The notes under the pieces: generated by a model
Databases searched by the model: none
Told to the model about the DNA's origin: nothing
What the model saw: only the letters and a program-made list of their open reading frames with translations
Source of the DNA: Alphaproteobacteria bacterium
GTDB lineage: Bacteria; Pseudomonadota; Alphaproteobacteria; Caulobacterales; Hyphomonadaceae
Length of the DNA stretch: 64,000 nucleotides
Direction: 5' to 3'
NCBI GenBank assembly: GCA_018830285.1
Contig: JAHJSB010000063.1
Coordinates: 206,020-270,019 of the forward strand
Position numbers and translations under genes: made by a program
Shown: piece by piece, positions 18,022-29,683 of the stretch
Numbering within the stretch: the first letter of the stretch is position 1
How the letters are laid out: each line of letters starts with the position of its first letter

Positions 18022-19194
18022 ATGACCACGACACTTGATCTTTCGCAGCGCCCCAACCTGCCCCAGGGACCCAAATCCCTGGCAGGCATGCCCTTGCCCG
18101 TTCTCAAGGCCGAACTGGAAGCCATGGGCCTCGACGCCAAGAAAGCCTCGATGCGGGCCAAGCAGATCTCGCGCTGGAGCCAGTATTTCGGCGCCACCGG
18201 CTTTGAAGACATGACCGATATCGGCAAGGATCTTCGGGCCGAACTGGCACAGCGCTTCACGCTCGCGCGGCCGGAGATCGCCGACCATCAGGTCTCAAAG
18301 GACGGCACGCAGAAATGGCTCGCCCGCTTCGCGCCCGGCGTCGAGGGCGAAAGCGTGTACATTCCCGGCGTCGGCATGAGTGGCGGCGCGCTCTGCGTCT
18401 CCTCCCAGGTCGGCTGCACCCTGAACTGCACTTTCTGCCATACCGGCACGCAGGCCCTTGTGCGCAATCTCACCGCCCAGGAAATCACCGCCCAGGTCAT
18501 GATCGCCCGCGATGCGCTCGGCGAATGGCCGTCCTCGACCGAAGACCGCCGCCTCACCAATATCGTTTTCATGGGCATGGGCGAGCCGCTCTACAATCTG
18601 GACAATGTCGCGGCCGCCATCGACACGATTTGCGATGGCGACGGTATTTCCATCGGCCGGCGTCGTGTCACCGTCTCCACCGCCGGTGTCGCCCCGAAGC
18701 TCCAGGAACTGGGCGAGCGCACCAATGCCATGCTCGCCATTTCGTTGCACGCCACGAATGACGACCTGCGCAACGAACTCGTGCCGATCAACCGGAAGTA
18801 TGACCTGAAAACCCTGTTCGAAGCGATCCGCGCCTATCCGGGCAGCGGCAACTCGCGCCGGGTGACGTTCGAATATGTCATGCTCAAAGGCATCAATGAC
18901 ACGCCGGCAGAGGCGCGCGACCTTGTCCGCCTGCTACGCGGCGTCCCGGCCAAGATCAACCTGATCCCATTCAATCCGTGGCCCGGATCCCCGTATGAAT
19001 GTTCCGACTGGGAAACGATCGAAGCCTTCGCCGAGATCGTGAACCAGGCTGGCTATGCCAGCCCCATCCGCACACCACGTGGCCGCGACATCGCCGCCGC
19101 CTGCGGCCAGCTTCGCTCCGACAGCGTCAAGAAATCCGCCGCCGAAAAACGCCGCGAGGCGCTTGCCGCCGCCGAGGCCGCGCCCGGCGCCTAG
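18022..19194 (+). CDS. rlmN: 23S rRNA (adenine2503-C2)/tRNA methyltransferase RlmN
   Basis: 390-residue radical-SAM enzyme that methylates C2 of A2503 in 23S rRNA and A37 in some tRNAs. The iron-sulfur cluster cysteines are 132, 136 and 139 in [14 protein letters not shown]. Other signatures are RQGCTLN-like [29 protein letters not shown] and [12 protein letters not shown]. The catalytic Cys pair is visible (CVSSQ region upstream of the cluster and AACGQL near the C-terminus). It ends in a CTAG overlap with the opposite-strand SANT-like gene. Confidence 0.97.
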   Translation: MTTTLDLSQRPNLPQGPKSLAGMPLPVLKAELEAMGLDAKKASMRAKQISRWSQYFGATGFEDMTDIGKDLRAELAQRFTLARPEIADHQVSKDGTQKWLARFAPGVEGESVYIPGVGMSGGALCVSSQVGCTLNCTFCHTGTQALVRNLTAQEITAQVMIARDALGEWPSSTEDRRLTNIVFMGMGEPLYNLDNVAAAIDTICDGDGISIGRRRVTVSTAGVAPKLQELGERTNAMLAISLHATNDDLRNELVPINRKYDLKTLFEAIRAYPGSGNSRRVTFEYVMLKGINDTPAEARDLVRLLRGVPAKINLIPFNPWPGSPYECSDWETIEAFAEIVNQAGYASPIRTPRGRDIAAACGQLRSDSVKKSAAEKRREALAAAEAAPGA

Positions 19195-19370
19195 CGCAAT
19201 TTCGCCAGCTTGATCTTGTCGAGCTTGGCCCGCGTCTGGATGGATTCCTCGCTGCGCATCATGGCCTTGCTGATGGCTTTCAGGCCCATGCCCTTCTTGG
19301 CCAGCGTGTGCAGTTTCTGCACCTCGTCTGTCGTCCATGGCTGGCGGTGGCGTTCGAATTTCTCGGCCAT
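19191..19370 (-). CDS. Small SANT/Myb-like helix-turn-helix protein
   Basis: 59 residues from the ATG at 19370, which has GGGAG eight bases upstream. The sequence is basic: [20 protein letters not shown] (SANT-like tryptophan helix), [17 protein letters not shown] and a lysine-rich end. It looks like a one-domain DNA-binding protein of a kind I associate with alphaproteobacteria; targets are unknown. It shares its stop codon bases with rlmN on the other strand. Confidence 0.6.
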   Translation of the reverse strand: MAEKFERHRQPWTTDEVQKLHTLAKKGMGLKAISKAMMRSEESIQTRAKLDKIKLAKLR

Positions 19371-19465
19371 GTGCGGGTCTCCCGTTACGGCCACCCCGGT
19401 GGCGGTCCAGGATTTCCCCTACACCATCAGCGCCGGATGCGCGATGCCTCCGCGCGTGCGCGCGG

Positions 19466-21898
19466 CTAAACGGCGCGCTGGAGCGCGGCCGGTGCAGGCA
19501 ATACCAGGCATTCCGGCGTGTCCGCATTGCCATGCGCGACCAAACGGCGGGGCAGCAGCCCTGCAGTCACCAGCGCATCGGCCTCCATCGGCCGGCTGAA
19601 ATGATAGCCCTGCAACTCGGCGCATCCCTCGGCTCTCAGCATATCTGCGAGCCTCTCCGTCTCGACACCTTCGGCGGTGGTGCGCATGCCAAGACTGCGG
19701 GCCAGGCCCACGACTGACCGCACGATCGCAAGGCATTCCTCGCTGCTTTCCATTTGCTGAACAAAAGACTTGTCGATCTTGATCTTGTCGAATGGAAAGA
19801 TGCGCAACAGGCTAAGCGACGAGAAGCCCGTACCGAAATCATCGAGGGATATGGTCACGCCGAGACTGTGCAGGGCATGCAGGGCGCTCAGGCTTTCTTC
19901 CGCATCATCGAACAGGGCCGTCTCGGTGATCTCGAAATCGACGCGCTTCGGATCAACACCGCTCTGCGCCAGCGCATGAGTCACCGTCGTGATCAGCGAC
20001 CGGTTGCGCACTTGCAGCGGCGACAGGTTGATCGACACCCTTATGGAATCATCCCAGGTTGCCGCCTCGCGAAGCGCTTCGCGGATGATCCAGTCGCCAA
20101 CGGTCGTGATCATGCCAGCCTGCTCGAGGATCGGCACGAATGTGTCGGGGGCGACTGCGCCACGTTCCGGATGCGTCCAGCGGATCAGAGTCTCCATGGC
20201 GCGCAACTCGCCTGTGCGTGCGCTGATGATTGGCTGGTAGTTGAGGTCGAACTGGTTCCGCGCCAATGCCTGGCGCAAGTCATCCTCCATCGCGATCCGC
20301 TCGCTGACATCGTCATTGAGATCGGCGTCGAAGAAGCAAGCCGTGTCCCGCCCTGCGCCCTTTGACGCCAGTAGCGCCAGATCGGCAAACTTGAGCAGAT
20401 CGGCTGGTGTGCCCGCATGTTCGGGGAAAACGGCAATCCCGATGCTGACACTCGACTGGGCATTCGACCCGCCGACATTGACCGGTTCGGCCACCGCCTG
20501 CTGGATCGTTACGGCCAGCGCCATGGCTTCGCCGCGCCCGGTGATGTCATTTTGCAGGATCACGAATTCATCTCCGCCGAAGCGCGCGACGACATTATTC
20601 GGACCGATGATGTCCTGCAGGCGCTCTGCCGTGGCTTTCAGATAAGCATCGCCAACCGAATGGCCGTACACGTCATTGATCGTCTTGAATCGATCAAGAT
20701 CAAGGGCATGCACGGCAAATAGCTTCGCTTCGCCCTGCGGCGCGCTCACGGCCTCTTCGAGCGCCTTGAGCATCCGTTCGCGCTTTGGCACGCCTGTCAG
20801 GGAGTCGAAATGCGCCAGATTGTAGATCTGCCTTTCGGCCTCGTACTTTTCAGTGACGTTCGAAGCCACGCCGCGATAGCCCTCGAACACGCCATCTTCA
20901 CGATAGAAGGGCTTGGCGGATATGCGCCACCAGACGATCGCGTCACCTTTCATGCGCACCGGAAGGCGGAGGTTATGGACTTCGCCATTGACTTCGAGCG
21001 CGTCAAGAAGGGCCTGAAAGGCAGGGCGGCCCTCAATATTGGTCCCGTCAAAGAAATTGACGACGTGCTGGTTCTCCAGCTCCTCGATCGTAAAATCCGT
21101 TCGCTCAGCCAGGACGCTCGATGGACGCACGACCCTGTGCGTTTCGTCGAGCTCAAAGAGACAATCGGACGCCGCCTGTTCGAACTCGTTCAGCAGCATG
21201 CTGATGACGCCCTGTTTCTTCTCAAGCTGCATTGCCTGGTCCTTGAGCTTTTCCTGCTGCAGCCATGCCGCGACATAGTTGCGGTGATTCCAGAAGGTCG
21301 TGCGGAGCATGACGACTGTAAAACAGACCAGCAGTGCCAGCAGGGTAAAGCGCCCCACGCCTCCATCTGAGCGGAGAATGCCCATGGCGAGTCCGAACGA
21401 GAGGCTGACGACAAACGGGACAGCCGCGCCCGGCAGTGTGGAGAGAACATAAGCGCCGCCGGCCATCATGCCACCGCAGACACAGATGATGAGTGCAAGT
21501 TCGAAACCCTGCAGCTGGGGCAGGAACAGAAGCGGGCAAACGGCCCAGGCCATGCCGAGAAGCGTCGATTCCGTGATCGGCCGCCATACGGCCCGTACCG
21601 AACGCGGCCGAGGCGCAGTGCCACGTCGCGAAGCCCGAAGGCTGGTCCGCAAGCCCAGGAGGCCCATGATGGCCATGACTCCGGCCCACATGATCAGCGC
21701 CAAGGACGGCGCATGCTTGGCTATTAAAGCGACACAGATGGAGGCATTGAACGTGCTGCCGATAAGGCCGTATGGCACAAGCGATCTGAGCGTGTGGAGT
21801 TGCATTCCACGAACAAAGGCGGCGTGCTCGGCGGACATGTCCTCCCGCGCATTGCTGTTATCCAGCAATATGTTCAGCCTGTGTTTCAAGTCAGCCAC
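19466..21898 (-). CDS. Membrane PAS-GGDEF-EAL cyclic-di-GMP enzyme
   Basis: 810 residues. The N-terminal membrane sensor has about six hydrophobic segments (residues 38-195). A PAS domain follows (about 235-355; CLFELDETHRVVRPSSV, GYRGVASNVTEKYEAE), then GGDEF (360-525; motif GGDEF at 441-445, so a diguanylate cyclase site) and EAL (535-795; motif reads ETL at 569-571, with DDFGTGFSSLSLLR retained). The EAL glutamate is kept, so phosphodiesterase activity is plausible despite A to T. Sensor output could reach the PilZ protein at 9.2 kb; that link is conjecture. Confidence 0.9.
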   Translation of the reverse strand: MADLKHRLNILLDNSNAREDMSAEHAAFVRGMQLHTLRSLVPYGLIGSTFNASICVALIAKHAPSLALIMWAGVMAIMGLLGLRTSLRASRRGTAPRPRSVRAVWRPITESTLLGMAWAVCPLLFLPQLQGFELALIICVCGGMMAGGAYVLSTLPGAAVPFVVSLSFGLAMGILRSDGGVGRFTLLALLVCFTVVMLRTTFWNHRNYVAAWLQQEKLKDQAMQLEKKQGVISMLLNEFEQAASDCLFELDETHRVVRPSSVLAERTDFTIEELENQHVVNFFDGTNIEGRPAFQALLDALEVNGEVHNLRLPVRMKGDAIVWWRISAKPFYREDGVFEGYRGVASNVTEKYEAERQIYNLAHFDSLTGVPKRERMLKALEEAVSAPQGEAKLFAVHALDLDRFKTINDVYGHSVGDAYLKATAERLQDIIGPNNVVARFGGDEFVILQNDITGRGEAMALAVTIQQAVAEPVNVGGSNAQSSVSIGIAVFPEHAGTPADLLKFADLALLASKGAGRDTACFFDADLNDDVSERIAMEDDLRQALARNQFDLNYQPIISARTGELRAMETLIRWTHPERGAVAPDTFVPILEQAGMITTVGDWIIREALREAATWDDSIRVSINLSPLQVRNRSLITTVTHALAQSGVDPKRVDFEITETALFDDAEESLSALHALHSLGVTISLDDFGTGFSSLSLLRIFPFDKIKIDKSFVQQMESSEECLAIVRSVVGLARSLGMRTTAEGVETERLADMLRAEGCAELQGYHFSRPMEADALVTAGLLPRRLVAHGNADTPECLVLPAPAALQRAV

Positions 21899-22081
21899 TC
21901 CCGGTCACAATATTGCGGAGCCCGCAGTCCCCGCAGGCTTTCGCAGTGATATCGATACCAGAGCGGATAGAATATTCGTTTAAGTAGATAGAATAAAATT
22001 GTCTGACTGCATGAGCTGTTCGCACTGGAATGGCGTCAGAGCCGTCTGGAATTTGCCACGAACGCCCGCTAGCGTTCCGAA

Positions 22082-22867
22082 ATGGCCCCTGAATCCACCC
22101 GGAACCCAATCGGAATTCTCCTCGGCGCCCTCGCGCTGACCCTGCTCGCCGCCTGCAAGCCACCCGCCGCGCATGCCTGCAACCCCGTCACGTTCGATGC
22201 CGCGCCCTATACGGTGTGCGCCTATGATGTCGCGGCGACCGACATCCGTCTCTTCCTCACGCATCCGGACGGCGCGCCCTATGCCCAGTTCGACCGTCTC
22301 GCCGACCAGCTTGAATCAGAGGGCAATATCCTCGCATTCGCCATGAACGGCGGCATGTACCATGACGACCGGCGCGCCGTCGGCCTCTATGTCGAGGAGG
22401 GCAACCAGGGCGCCCCGCTGGTCAGGTCCGCCGGTCCGGGCAATTTCGGCCTGCTGCCCAATGGCGTCTTCTGGATCGACGGAGCCACAGCCGGCATTGC
22501 AGAAACCAATGCCTATGCCGCACGTTTCCCCGCGTCCCCGCCCCGCTACGCCTCCCAGTCCGGACCCATGCTTGTCCTCGACGGCGCGCTGCACCCGGAC
22601 TTCAACGAGGACGGCCCCAGCAAGAAACGCCGCAACGGTGTCGGCCTCAGCGCCGATGGCCGACACGTCTATTTTGCGATCAGCGACGCGCCAGTGAACT
22701 TCCACAGTTTCGCCCGGCTTTTCCGCGACCATCTCGGCACGCCGAACGCGCTCTATCTCGACGGTGTCGTCTCCCGCCTCTACGCGCCAGGCCTGCAGCG
22801 CGACGAATCCGGCCTCGACATGGGCCCCATCGTCGCCGTGGTTGAATCGCGCGCCGCGGCGCCCTGA
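22082..22867 (+). CDS. DUF2233 phosphodiester glycosidase-family lipoprotein
   Basis: 261 residues, lipoprotein signal with lipobox LLAAC (Cys25). The DUF2233/NAGPA-like domain includes ILAFAMNGGMYHDDRRAVGL, FGLLPNGVFWID, SGPMLVLDGALHP, RRNGVGLSADGRHVYF and ALYLDGVVSRLYAP. Related proteins (uncovering enzyme, YigE) cleave or bind phosphodiester-linked sugars; the asparagine-glycine and aspartate motifs are present here. It is probably periplasmic or outer-membrane anchored. It is divergent from the GGDEF-EAL gene across an AT-rich 183-bp gap. Confidence 0.8.
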   Translation: MAPESTRNPIGILLGALALTLLAACKPPAAHACNPVTFDAAPYTVCAYDVAATDIRLFLTHPDGAPYAQFDRLADQLESEGNILAFAMNGGMYHDDRRAVGLYVEEGNQGAPLVRSAGPGNFGLLPNGVFWIDGATAGIAETNAYAARFPASPPRYASQSGPMLVLDGALHPDFNEDGPSKKRRNGVGLSADGRHVYFAISDAPVNFHSFARLFRDHLGTPNALYLDGVVSRLYAPGLQRDESGLDMGPIVAVVESRAAAP

Positions 22868-22926
22868 CACATTTCGGCCTCGCGCCTCTCCTATGCTAGC
22901 GTAAGGCTGGAAAAGGAGCAGGTGTC

Positions 22927-23307
22927 ATGGTCGCCGATACAGTGTGCGTTATTTTCGGAATCTACGCCCTCGCCGCCGGGCTCGGCATGGTGATCGAGCC
23001 GGGCCGCGCGACCCGCGTACTCGACGAGTTCGATACCAGCCCGGCGCTCGTCTATGTCACCGGCGCCTTCATGTTCTTCCTCGGCGCGGGCCTGCTCGCC
23101 CTCGTCGATGATTTTGCCACCGTCACGCGGGGCATCACGACGATCCTTGCGGCCTGCATGATCATCGAAAGCCTGCTGATGCTGGCCTGGCCGAAACCGA
23201 TCTTCGCGCTCGCCCGCTGGATGGTGCCGGAAGACGACCATGTACGCGGCTTCGGCCTCGTCACCATGGCCTTCGGTCTGGTCATCGCCGTGCTGGGCAT
23301 CGTATAA
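22927..23307 (+). CDS. Small four-helix membrane protein, unknown function
   Basis: 126 residues with four hydrophobic segments at about 5-25 (VCVIFGIYALAAGLGMVI), 43-61, 67-88 and 105-125, and short charged loops. A ribosome-binding AAAGGAGCAGGTGTC precedes the ATG. It lies between DUF2233 and the ArsC-like gene with short gaps, possibly one operon. I cannot assign a family with confidence. Confidence 0.65.
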   Translation: MVADTVCVIFGIYALAAGLGMVIEPGRATRVLDEFDTSPALVYVTGAFMFFLGAGLLALVDDFATVTRGITTILAACMIIESLLMLAWPKPIFALARWMVPEDDHVRGFGLVTMAFGLVIAVLGIV

Positions 23308-23334
23308 GGCCCTGTAACCGTTTCAGGAGCGCCC

Positions 23335-23691
23335 ATGTCCAACGCCCCGCTCACGCTCTACGGCCTTAAGAATTGCGACACGTGCAAGAAGGCCATGACC
23401 GCCCTCACGGCGTCAGGCCGCGAGGTCGCCTTTGTCGATATCCGCGCCGAGGCCGACCTGCCCGGGCTTGTTCCTGTCTGGCTGAAAGCCGTCGGCGCTG
23501 AAAAACTGGTCAACCGCCGCTCGACGACATGGCGCAGCCTCACCACCGCGCAGCAGGCCACAGGCCTCGGCGAGAGCGCGGCTGTGCTCCTGATCGAACA
23601 CCCCACCCTGGTCAAACGCCCGGTCATCGACACCGGCGCCGAAATCCTCGTCGGCTGGGACAAGGGCACGCAGCAGGCGCTCAACGCCTGA
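23335..23691 (+). CDS. ArsC/Spx-family thioredoxin-fold protein (YffB-like)
   Basis: 118 residues. LTLYGLKNCDTCKKAMTAL carries a CxxC at Cys14/Cys17, and RPVIDTGAEILVGWDK is the C-terminal ArsC-family motif. Length and motif match YffB-type reductases, thought to be glutathione-dependent; arsenate reduction is not implied, since the ArsC arginine triad is incomplete. AGGAGCGCCC precedes the start. It lies upstream of the TPP riboswitch. Confidence 0.8.
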   Translation: MSNAPLTLYGLKNCDTCKKAMTALTASGREVAFVDIRAEADLPGLVPVWLKAVGAEKLVNRRSTTWRSLTTAQQATGLGESAAVLLIEHPTLVKRPVIDTGAEILVGWDKGTQQALNA

Positions 23692-23736
23692 CGCGCCCCC
23701 TTTCCATTCCGCACCAATGACCTTATCGTAGCGCTA

Positions 23737-26186
<2,450 letters not shown>

Positions 26187-26217
26187 CGCAATATGTCTCG
26201 AAAAGGTGTGCTGAAGA

Positions 26218-26770
26218 TCATTTGCTAGAGGAGTGATCGTCAGATTCTACTTCGTGTGAAGGAAGGTTGAGTGAGGTTGGCACAACCACGCTCCATCCAA
26301 AGTCGCTCAAGATTTTTTGAACTCGCTCACCCGCGACTTCTATAGTTGTCGCAATGCTGCGAAGACTTTGCGCTGAGCGGGCCATAGAATACGCAAGTTT
26401 GCTAGTTATAGCAGGAATCTTTTCTACTTCGTCAGCACGCTTACGGTAGTGCTTTGCTAAGGAGGGAGATCCAGAGGCACCAATTTGAACTACAGCGAGT
26501 ATTGTAAAGTTTTTAAGCCATTCGTCTTCATAATTTTCGGAATCGGTCTTCTTGATCAAACCCTTCAGCGCGGCACCATACAAATTTCTCCAAGTTTCGA
26601 TCTAGCTTCGTAGCAATTCGAGACATCACGGCATCAGATTCGGTTAGAAATTCAACGATCTCAACGATTTTGTCTTCTTGATCTGCAAGCGCTTGAGCCT
26701 TGCCGACACGTTTTTGATTCAGGATTGGCTCAAGATCGGCGAAGCCTTGGCTGATTTCTGCTATCGCTTC
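26218..26770 (-). pseudogene. Low-GC frameshifted gene remnant, unknown function
   Basis: Two minus-strand frames read as coding and overlap. The upstream part (to 26528) contains SQGFADLEPILNQKRVGKAQ and IVEIVEFLTESDAVMSRIAT; the downstream part (26218-26583) contains ETWRNLYGAALKGLIKK just inside it and ENYEDEWLKNFTILAVV. Joining the frames near 26590-26610 gives one helical protein of roughly 180 residues with no start codon visible before the repeat at 26783. GC is near 47% in sampled lines against over 60% around, suggesting acquisition. Alternatively these are two overlapping small genes, the second starting at TTG 26583. Confidence 0.45.
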
Positions 26771-27094
26771 CTCCCCGTTCCCACACCCAACCCTCCCCCG
26801 ATGACCCCTGCGAAGCTGCGAGGGAATGAGCAATCGCACTGCGATTGCCCGGAGCAGGCCCAAGCATAAGCGCTGGGCGAGTCCATGGATTGACATCCGA
26901 TCCAAGGCGCGGGAGAAAAGTTCAGGTTCATGGATACCTCCCTGCGCAGGTATCTTCGGAAGTGAGCAAGCCTGCGCTGCACCCAACCCCCAAAACCGCA
27001 ACGCACCCTGCCAGGACATGGCCTGCGAGACGCGCCCCCTTGCCCCTCTCGCGCCACGCTTTAGGCTAACCCCTCCACAATGGGAGGACACGGC
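26771..27094. other. Intergenic stretch between remnant and collar-domain gene
   Basis: About 320 bases. The first third is repeat copy B1. The rest (26880-27094) shows no ORF with a credible start on either strand and no RNA gene that I recognise; it ends in the GGGAGG ribosome-binding site of the next gene. Confidence 0.5.
26783..26879. repeat. Palindromic repeat family B, copy 1
   Basis: About 97 nt, nearly identical to 28037-28134. Shared core: ACCCCTGCGAAGCTGCG, then the near-perfect palindrome GCAATCGCACTGCGATTGC (26830-26848), then CCGGAGCAGGCCCAAGC. It sits at the 5' edge of the low-GC remnant. Confidence 0.85.
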
Positions 27095-27562
27095 GTGATT
27101 CGGAAATTTGCGATGGCGACGGCCCTGGCCGGGGCGCTGATGGCGGGAACGGCGCCTGCGGCCCATGCGGGCCCGGACGAATACCTTGGCGAGATCATCA
27201 CGGCGGGTTTCAATTTCTGCCCCCGCGGCACGCTGGAGGCCGATGGCCGCCTCCTGTCGATCAACGAAAACACGGCCCTGTTCTCGCTCCTCGGCACGAT
27301 GTATGGCGGCGACGGCCGCACCACGTTCGCCCTGCCGGACCTGCGCGGGCGCACGATCATCGGGGCGGGCCAGGGCCCGGGCCTCACCGAACGCCGGCAG
27401 GGCCAGGCGGGCGGCACCGAGACTGGCAGCGCGGCCCCCGTGCTGGCCGATAATGGCGACGGAAATGCCGCTGGCAGCGCCCCGGCCGGCACCAACATGC
27501 CGCCCTATCTCGCCCTCAGGCAATGCGTCGTGATACAAGGTATCTTCCCGTCCCGGAACTGA
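27095..27562 (+). CDS. Secreted phage tail collar-domain (microcystin-dependent-like) protein
   Basis: 155 residues from the GTG at 27095 (GGGAGG seven bases upstream); an in-frame ATG at 27080 is less well placed. A signal peptide runs to AAHAG at about residue 26. The mature part is a tail collar domain: [56 protein letters not shown] and the C-terminal [20 protein letters not shown]. Collar domains occur in tail fibres and in orphan bacterial proteins of unknown role. No other phage gene is near, so this is probably a free-standing exported protein. Confidence 0.8.
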   Translation: MIRKFAMATALAGALMAGTAPAAHAGPDEYLGEIITAGFNFCPRGTLEADGRLLSINENTALFSLLGTMYGGDGRTTFALPDLRGRTIIGAGQGPGLTERRQGQAGGTETGSAAPVLADNGDGNAAGSAPAGTNMPPYLALRQCVVIQGIFPSRN

Positions 27563-27564
27563 CC

Positions 27565-27981
27565 ATGCCCCTCGCCCCCTTCCATCTCGCCTTCCCGGTC
27601 CACGACCTTGACGCCGCCCGCGCCTTCTATGGCGGCCTACTCGGCTGCGCCGAGGGGCGCAGCTCGCCCGAATGGGTGGATTTCGATTTCCACGGCCACC
27701 AGATCGTCGCCCATCTGGCGCCAGACCAGTGCGCCCCCACCGGCACCAGCACAGTTGACGGGCATGGCGTGCCGGTGCGCCATTTCGGCCTCGTCCTACC
27801 AATGGATGAGTGGCAGGCGCTGGCCGCGCGCCTTGAAGGCCAGGTCGAATTCCTGATAGCTCCCTATGTCCGCTTCAAGGGCCAGCCCGGCGAGCAGGCG
27901 ACCATGTTCTTCCACGACCCCTCCGGCAACGCCATCGAGCTGAAAGCCTTCGCCGACATCGGCCAGCTGTTTGCGAGATAG
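27565..27981 (+). CDS. VOC-family (glyoxalase/bleomycin resistance-type) protein
   Basis: 138 residues from the ATG at 27565, three bases after the collar gene stop; the longer frame overlaps that gene. Vicinal oxygen chelate fold: [54 protein letters not shown] and the C-terminal [17 protein letters not shown]. Putative metal ligands are His7, His50-52 region and Glu in IELK. The reaction cannot be predicted. Probably co-transcribed with the collar gene. Confidence 0.8.
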   Translation: MPLAPFHLAFPVHDLDAARAFYGGLLGCAEGRSSPEWVDFDFHGHQIVAHLAPDQCAPTGTSTVDGHGVPVRHFGLVLPMDEWQALAARLEGQVEFLIAPYVRFKGQPGEQATMFFHDPSGNAIELKAFADIGQLFAR

Positions 27982-28036
27982 GGCCTAAACCGCCGCATTG
28001 TCCGGTGATCTGCCCAAACCCCAACTCCCCCTTCTT

Positions 28037-28134
28037 ACACCCAGCCCTCCCCCGGGTGACCCCTGCGAAGCTGCGGAGGAATCAGCAATCGCACTGCGAT
28101 TGCCCGGAGCAGGCCCAAGCGCAAGCGCGGGGCG
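28037..28134. repeat. Palindromic repeat family B, copy 2
   Basis: Matches 26783-26879 over its full length with a few substitutions; the palindrome GCAATCGCACTGCGATTGC is at 28085-28103. It occupies most of the gap between the VOC and DUF4262 genes, about 1.25 kb from copy 1 and in the same orientation. Confidence 0.85.
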
Positions 28135-28265
28135 GGGCCTTATACAATACTCACCTCGGGCACGTGGGGAAAGTCCGACCCATGGCCCACCCCCCACCTT
28201 AAATCTCGGACAGGTTGGCCTCGCGCGGCTTGACCCCGGGCCCGGCGCAACGCGTCATCACCGCC

Positions 28266-28745
28266 ATGACCGAGAGCGAACTCTCCGCCGCAACGCGCCG
28301 CCTGCTGGAGGATGTGGAAACCCATGGCTGGCACAGCCAGCACGTCTTCGACCCGGAGCTTGCCCGCCCCAATTTCTCCTATTCCGTCGGCTTCACGCAG
28401 ACGCTGGGCGCGCCGGAATTCATCGTCTTCGGCCTCCACCGCGACGTGATGCACGACATGCTGGGCGAGGTCTTCCGCCAGGTGAAAGCGGGCCGCAAGG
28501 TCGAAGGCGACCAGCGCTGGCACGGCCTCAGCGAGGATTTCGACTGTTTCGGCAAGAAGGCCAGCCATGACGGCCTGTTCACCACCTATGCGGTTCTGGC
28601 CGACTGGTTCTGGCAGCGCCAGGGCCAGTCCGGCCACCCCGCCATGATCCAGCTCGTCTGGCCCGGCCTGCTCGACGGGCTGTTCCCATGGGACGAAGGC
28701 TGCGCCCCCGGCGTCATCGCCGCCCAGCCCAGGCTCTGGGCCTAG
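28266..28745 (+). CDS. DUF4262-domain protein
   Basis: 159 residues from the ATG at 28266. DUF4262 features: RLLEDVETHGWHSQHVFDPE, FSYSVGFTQTLGAPEFIVFG, RDVMHDMLGEVFRQVKAG and a C-terminal HPAMIQLVWPGLLDGLFPWD. The family is widespread and uncharacterised. It ends in a CTAG overlap with the opposite-strand YkgJ-like gene. Confidence 0.75.
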   Translation: MTESELSAATRRLLEDVETHGWHSQHVFDPELARPNFSYSVGFTQTLGAPEFIVFGLHRDVMHDMLGEVFRQVKAGRKVEGDQRWHGLSEDFDCFGKKASHDGLFTTYAVLADWFWQRQGQSGHPAMIQLVWPGLLDGLFPWDEGCAPGVIAAQPRLWA

Positions 28746-29071
28746 GCCGGCTCCCCGTCCCTGTCGCGCACACGCTCGCCCATGATCCCGTTGGCGCGGC
28801 GCGCCTTGATGCATTCGAAACTGCCCGCCCGGAAGGCGCGGCAGGCTTCGGGCCTATCCTCATACACGCCGCACACGGCCTTTCCGTCGCCCAGCTGCAA
28901 ATGCACGCAATGGCCGCATTCGAACTTGACGAAACGCTGCCCTCCCTCGCTGAACAGGCCGGCTTCGGGCAGGTCGCGCGAGGCGTCCCACGGCAACAGG
29001 GCTAGGTAGCGCGGGTTCCTGCTGAAACAGCAGGCGCCGCAGGACACGCAGTCAAATAGCGGGTCAGTCAT
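28742..29071 (-). CDS. YkgJ-family cysteine cluster protein
   Basis: 109 residues from the ATG at 29071; upstream in-frame sequence lacks family features. The N-terminal cluster CVSCGACC (Cys8, 11, 14, 15) and later CGHCVHLQLGDGKAVCGVYE, PEACRAF and ECIKARR define the YkgJ (zinc/iron-chelating) family. It probably binds a metal or iron-sulfur cluster; the reaction is unknown. Confidence 0.75.
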   Translation of the reverse strand: MTDPLFDCVSCGACCFSRNPRYLALLPWDASRDLPEAGLFSEGGQRFVKFECGHCVHLQLGDGKAVCGVYEDRPEACRAFRAGSFECIKARRANGIMGERVRDRDGEPA

Positions 29072-29185
29072 GGCGTGGGGGTCATCGCTCCGCCGCCCGG
29101 TTGCGAAAATCTCATCGGTCGGCGGCAGCCGCGATCTACGCCCGCCTGCCCCGCCCGGCAAGCGGCATTGTGGCCAGCCCGCATA

Positions 29186-29557
29186 TCAGGCGAACAGCCC
29201 CGCCAGCCCCAGCCCGGTCACGAGGCTGAACATCGGGATCACCGGGAACCGCCGGAGCGACAGGCCGGATTTCAAGGCGGTGAACAGGGCCACGCCGACA
29301 AAGCCGGCCGCGCCTGTCGTGGCAATGGCGGCATAGTCCCTGTGCGCCGGGTCCAGCGCGCCCGCCGCGAAGCCCGCCGCGACGAACACGGTCGACACCG
29401 TGCCGAGGTGCCACATCAAGTAGGCCAGCCATTTCAGGCCGGGCTCCATGTCCACTGCCAGGAACGGGCGCACGAACTTGGCCCCGCCGAGAAAGACATG
29501 GATCGCCACGGTGAGCACCGCCACGCCCGCCGCTGCCCAGAAAAAGAGTGCCGTCAT
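29186..29557 (-). CDS. Small integral membrane protein, four helices
   Basis: 123 residues from the ATG at 29557. Hydrophobic segments at about 3-22, 46-66, 73-95 and 103-121 (for example FFWAAAGVAVLTVAIHVF and MFSLVTGLGLAGLF), with a conserved-looking GGAKFVRPFL loop and WLAYLMWHLGTV. It resembles small multi-helix proteins of unknown function; the longer open frame to 30034 is a shadow in high-GC sequence. Confidence 0.6.
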   Translation of the reverse strand: MTALFFWAAAGVAVLTVAIHVFLGGAKFVRPFLAVDMEPGLKWLAYLMWHLGTVSTVFVAAGFAAGALDPAHRDYAAIATTGAAGFVGVALFTALKSGLSLRRFPVIPMFSLVTGLGLAGLFA

Positions 29558-29683
29558 TGCGTCTGCCTCCCCCGCCCTTTTGCCAAGGCTCTCACTTCCC
29601 CCGTCCCCACGCAAGCCGCACAGCCAAGCGGGATTTGCCCGCGCCTTTCCACCCCCCTCCCGGCGTCGCGTATACTGCGCGCC

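Noticed and set aside
27095..27562. Prophage remnant around the tail collar gene
   Set aside because: No other structural, lysis or integration gene nearby, and the protein has a signal peptide.
26771..27802. Extended 5' part of the 424-codon minus ORF (26528-27802)
   Set aside because: Only about the last 75 codons are low-GC coding-like; the rest lies antisense to the collar and VOC genes.
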